DNA of 39,455 nucleotides from Roseburia sp. (lineage in GTDB: Bacteria; Bacteroidota; Bacteroidia; Bacteroidales; Bacteroidaceae). Shown here in pieces: positions 36,937 through 39,455 of the stretch (positions are counted from its first letter, which is position 1; each line of letters opens with the position of its first letter). The translations under genes and the position numbers were made by a program. The notes under the pieces are model-generated. The model saw nothing but the letters and a program-made list of their open reading frames with translations, made no database searches and was not told the origin of the DNA. Where the stretch lies: NCBI GenBank assembly GCA_023665185.1, contig JAMPEL010000003.1:1-39455 (forward strand), given 5' to 3'.

Positions 36937-36965
36937 AAATTACCACGTATAAATATATATTGCTG

Positions 36966-36973
36966 CAAAGTTA
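36966..36973 (-). promoter_or_regulatory. -7 box of the DUF1599-DoxX-tpiA operon
   Basis: The minus strand reads TAACTTTG, a TAnnTTTG match, 30 bases before the DUF1599 start. No clear -33 TTG is seen. Confidence 0.5.
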
Positions 36974-37106
36974 CTGTTTTTTTTGGAAAGCCGTTTTAAT
37001 TTCTCCAACTTTTGGGCGATGAGATGCCGGTGACAGTGTTGCGGTGACACCTTATGTAGATTGCCACGCAGCCGCAATGCCGGAATTTTATGCGTCTTTC
37101 CCTCAG

Positions 37107-37132
37107 GCCTTGCCGTTCTTTTCCGGCAAGGC
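37107..37132 (-). other. Hairpin abutting the stop codon of the 538-residue gene
   Basis: GC-rich 9-bp arms (37107-37115 with 37124-37132) pair around an 8-base loop directly after the stop codon. There is no T-run on the minus strand, so termination is uncertain. Confidence 0.45.
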
Positions 37133-38749
37133 TTACCATTCCTCAATGCTGGTTGCTCCGCGCCGGTGCAGGCATACGCGGAAACGGCGGAAACTTTCTG
37201 TGCCGTTGTAGCGGAAGCGCATGATGAAATGTATGTAATACACTTTCTCTGCCTGTACGGTGTGTACTCCTTTTTCCTCATCGTGCGAGAATACCGGCAC
37301 GTGCGAGCTGTCCATACGGCGGAGAAACTCTCTCAGGTTGATGCGCAGAATCTCATTCACTCCGTGGAGCGGGTAGTGGCTTAGTCTGCCGAGTTTTTTG
37401 CCGAACAGCGAGAGCCGTTGCCTGAATATCAGCACACTCTCGTGCAGCGCGCAGTTTCCTGCCTCCAGTGCCGATACGCGCCCGCGCAGGCGGCGCACCT
37501 CTGTTGGCAGCTTGCTCTCGCCTACAAAGTCGCAGCCTGTTTTGCTCCATCCTATCGGCTCCTCTCCCATCGCAAGCTTTGTCTTGTAGTCGTAGAGCTT
37601 GCTTCCGAGTTTGGTGGCAAACCAATAGCGCAGCAGTTCCTTGAAGCGGTCTTTGAACATGTAGCTCACTACGAGGGCGATGAACAACGGCATGGTGAAA
37701 TTGCCGAATGTCTTTTGAAAGGAAAACGATACGACTGTGGCGAAGACCATGCTCAGCCCGGCGGCAATCATGAACAGAATCTGTTGCAGGACGAAAGTGT
37801 TGCTGCGCTGATGCGCCAGTATATACAAGTCGCTTTCAATGTATTTCTTCAGTTGTCCCGCCCTGTACACAAAGTTGCGGTTGCGGCTCACATCGCCTGC
37901 CTCGCCGGGGAGAGGGTAGCCGTGCTCGCGCTCATATTTCATGGTCTGCCCGATATACTCCTCTATAGGACGTATGATGTCGGCGCATTCCGACGGTTTC
38001 CGCTGCTTGATTTCCTCCATGAGGCGGAACATATTCGTGTCGATGATGCGGCACAGGTACTCGTCGCCCAAGTCGAACCATTTGCGCGGCTCCATGTCAA
38101 TGCCGGAAAGTCCGCTCGACACAAGAATGTGACGGTAGGCTTTCAGTATGAGGCCCGATTTCTCAGCCAGCTCCCGCACACGTCTCCGGCATTCGTCTGC
38201 CGAGGCTATGCGTCCGATGCTCCGCGCCTCGTCTCTTACCGCACTGCGCACAATGCTGCAAAACATCTTTATCTGGTGCTCATACATTTTTTCCGTTTTG
38301 GAGAGTTTGCGTCCTGTCTCCGTGTCGTGCCTCCTGCCCGACAGATTGCCAGCTATGTCTTTGAAAGAAAAGTCGGGAATGCCCAGCATGGCGCTGCCTC
38401 CGGTTTTTGGTGACGCTTTGTCATCTCGTTCCGGTTTTGAACCGTTTTGTGCCGCGCATTCCTCCGCCATCCGCCTGCTCCATTTGCTCAGTCGCGACAG
38501 AGGCAGACAGTCGGGGTCGCCAATCTCTCCAAGCGTAAACTCCGGAGTGATGAGCCTTACGAGGATGCGTACATCCCTGTAAAAACTCTCTTTCGGGTAG
38601 GTGCTCGAGTTGATGCAAAGCGCGTCGGGAATGAACATCCATGAGTCCATAAAGAAATCGCTGACATCGTTCTTGTCCGAACTGCATGAGTAGCCGATCT
38701 TGAATTCTAATGTGTAGCGGTCGTGTATTTCTCCTTTTATCTCAAGCAT
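37133..38749 (-). CDS. Unrecognised two-helix membrane protein
   Basis: I do not recognise this 538-residue protein. It has no signal peptide. A large soluble N-terminal part (1-318) contains a beta-rich start with several cysteines (C22, C45, C81), a polar linker (about 98-150) and an alpha-helical section rich in Arg and Glu. Two membrane helices follow (about 319-343 and 350-365) with a very short loop, so both large domains should face the cytoplasm. The C-terminal part has a coiled-coil-like stretch (VRRLRGRVSALEAGNCALHESV, 418-439) and a basic end with aromatic strands (VYYIHFIMRFRYNG). Codons are more GC-rich than in the neighbours. It is a single gene with its own -7 box. Confidence 0.7.
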   Translation of the reverse strand: MLEIKGEIHDRYTLEFKIGYSCSSDKNDVSDFFMDSWMFIPDALCINSSTYPKESFYRDVRILVRLITPEFTLGEIGDPDCLPLSRLSKWSRRMAEECAAQNGSKPERDDKASPKTGGSAMLGIPDFSFKDIAGNLSGRRHDTETGRKLSKTEKMYEHQIKMFCSIVRSAVRDEARSIGRIASADECRRRVRELAEKSGLILKAYRHILVSSGLSGIDMEPRKWFDLGDEYLCRIIDTNMFRLMEEIKQRKPSECADIIRPIEEYIGQTMKYEREHGYPLPGEAGDVSRNRNFVYRAGQLKKYIESDLYILAHQRSNTFVLQQILFMIAAGLSMVFATVVSFSFQKTFGNFTMPLFIALVVSYMFKDRFKELLRYWFATKLGSKLYDYKTKLAMGEEPIGWSKTGCDFVGESKLPTEVRRLRGRVSALEAGNCALHESVLIFRQRLSLFGKKLGRLSHYPLHGVNEILRINLREFLRRMDSSHVPVFSHDEEKGVHTVQAEKVYYIHFIMRFRYNGTESFRRFRVCLHRRGATSIEEW

Positions 38750-38821
38750 ATTTTTTCATGTATTAAAAGTGGCTGTCTTTTCATTGCTCACTCCGCTCTG
38801 CATGGGCGGTTGATTTGTTTA

Positions 38822-38829
38822 CAAAGTTA
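38822..38829 (-). promoter_or_regulatory. -7 box upstream of the 538-residue gene
   Basis: The minus strand reads TAACTTTG, a TAnnTTTG match, 73 bases before the start codon. No clear -33 TTG is seen. From here to 39060 I see no other feature. Confidence 0.45.
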
Positions 38830-39060
38830 GGAAAAACATGGATAATCTTTCGACTTTGCGCTAAGAAGCTTCGTCAGATTAATGAAATAATATTTGATGC
38901 GGTGGTCTTGTTAATGTGAAAGAGGAGGGCTTTGAAGTGCGTCTTCTTGGTTTTGTCCGATATTTCAAGTGGTTTGTTTTGCTTGTTGTAGAGTTGAAGA
39001 TTATGTGCTTTTTTTTGATGTGTTTCTTGACTTTTTGTAAGCATGTTTTTAGATGAAATC

Positions 39061-39216
39061 AGACAGACTCCTCCGTCGCTTCGCGCCACCTCCTCTAACT
39101 TAGAGGAGGAACTATATACCTTGTAAATCAATTTATTAGTTACTATGCGAACATGGTGACCAGGTTCCTCCCCTAAGTCAGGGGAGGTGTCGCTTTGCGA
39201 CGGAGGAGTCTGTCGA
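39061..39216. mobile_element. MITE-like element with about 50-bp terminal inverted repeats
   Basis: The left end (39061-39112) and right end (39165-39216) are imperfect inverted repeats whose outer part GACAGACTCCTCCGTCGC is shared exactly. Each end also contains its own small hairpin (CTCCTCT...AGAGGAG on the left, CTCCCCT...AGGGGAG on the right). The 52-bp centre is AT-rich and codes for nothing. This is the layout of a non-autonomous miniature transposable element. I could not define a clear target-site duplication. Confidence 0.75.
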
Positions 39217-39266
39217 AAATATCAGTAAAATTCCCAAAATATTGACAATTTGATATGTTAAAACCG

Positions 39267-39335
39267 ACCTCCGTAGAATCGCCTCAAAATGAACCGGATT
39301 CAACCTCGGTTGCAAAAACGCGATTCTACGGAGGT
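39267..39335. repeat. Short inverted-repeat cassette, copy C
   Basis: Sixteen-base arms ACCTCCGTAGAATCGC (39267-39282) and its complement (39320-39335) enclose a 37-bp core. The core matches that of 18709-18764 in direct plus-strand orientation although the flanking sequences match in inverted orientation. Confidence 0.8.
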
Positions 39336-39455
39336 TTTCAAACCTCGAAAACAGAGAAGACAAACAGAACAATCCATCCGACTAAAAGATATATAAATTT
39401 CCCTCCAAACACACCCTTTCTCCCCAAAAGTGCCCAAAAAGTCAAAATTACAAGG
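39336..39455 (+). repeat. Dispersed repeat, copy C (cut by the window end)
   Basis: This stretch matches the reverse complement of about 18582-18700 (shared blocks GAACAATCC, CGACTAAAAGA and CCAAACACACC) and, over its last 60 bases, the start of the window. It ends within the head of the first 22-bp unit (CAAGG at 39451-39455). The 60 bases shared with 1-63 carry many differences, so the window ends do not simply join into a circle. Confidence 0.8.

Noticed and set aside
37418-38413. 331-codon frame antisense to the unrecognised 538-residue protein
   Set aside because: The GC-rich coding strand opens long antisense frames. The minus-strand frame is longer and has membrane helices, a start with an upstream -7 box and a complete end. 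As both products are unfamiliar, a small doubt remains.
39178-39372. 64-codon minus-strand frame near the right end
   Set aside because: It reads through the MITE end and the inverted-repeat cassette; its product is only translated repeat sequence.
1-39455. Direct terminal overlap making the window a circular element
   Set aside because: The two ends share only about 60 bases of the dispersed repeat with many mismatches, and the gene content is chromosomal housekeeping.

Overview
This window is chromosomal DNA of a Bacteroidales bacterium, most likely a Prevotella-like member of the Prevotellaceae. The grounds are: upstream regions carry Bacteroidetes-type -7 boxes (TAnnTTTG) and little Shine-Dalgarno signal; there is a hybrid two-component regulator of the SusR/HTCS kind; a surface protein ends in a type IX-secretion-like C-terminal domain; TamB/TamA, the DUF1599-DoxX-TpiA cluster and the S6-S18-L9 trio are of Bacteroidetes type; and dispersed repeats of a Prevotella-like style are present. 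No rRNA, tRNA, CRISPR, phage or transposase gene was found.

Layout. (1) 1-10.3 kb is a carbohydrate-sensing locus: a GH43 enzyme and a giant HTCS regulator on the minus strand, diverging from a 1100-residue secreted protein built from a CBM-like domain, two beta-trefoil-like domains and six FIVAR-type helical repeats. There is no SusC/SusD pair in the window. (2) 10.4-11.9 kb: ribosomal proteins S6, S18 and L9, then a small membrane protein. (3) 12.1-17.9 kb: a multidomain clan-A glycoside hydrolase next to a TPR histidine kinase / LytTR response regulator pair. The hydrolase promoter is covered by a long dyad. (4) 17.9-22.1 kb: a long non-coding stretch with dispersed repeats, the uxuA / fructuronate-reductase operon for hexuronate breakdown, then 1 kb rich in hairpins but without a convincing gene. 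(5) 22.1-23.9 kb: a degenerate methyltransferase-like protein, PduO-type cobalamin adenosyltransferase, and a DUF2795 protein with a long leader holding a 42-codon ORF. (6) 24-31.1 kb: tamB-tamA for outer-membrane biogenesis. (7) 31.2-36.9 kb: primase, SPOR protein, triose-phosphate isomerase, a DoxX/thioredoxin-like membrane protein and DUF1599. (8) 37.1-38.7 kb: an unrecognised 538-residue two-helix membrane protein. (9) 39.0-39.5 kb: a MITE-like element and a third copy of the dispersed repeat.

The most unusual structure is the dispersed repeat, present at both ends of the window and in the middle (copies A, B, C). It contains an array of four units with exact 22-bp spacing, each starting CAAGGTG or a close variant, resembling iterons. 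It is accompanied by a 56-57 bp inverted-repeat cassette whose core is inverted relative to the array between copies B and C. Other points worth attention are the dyad over the hydrolase promoter, the DUF2795 leader ORF, the structured 21.1-22.1 kb gap and the orphan 538-residue protein. All family assignments were made by eye from the translated sequence; no database search was run.
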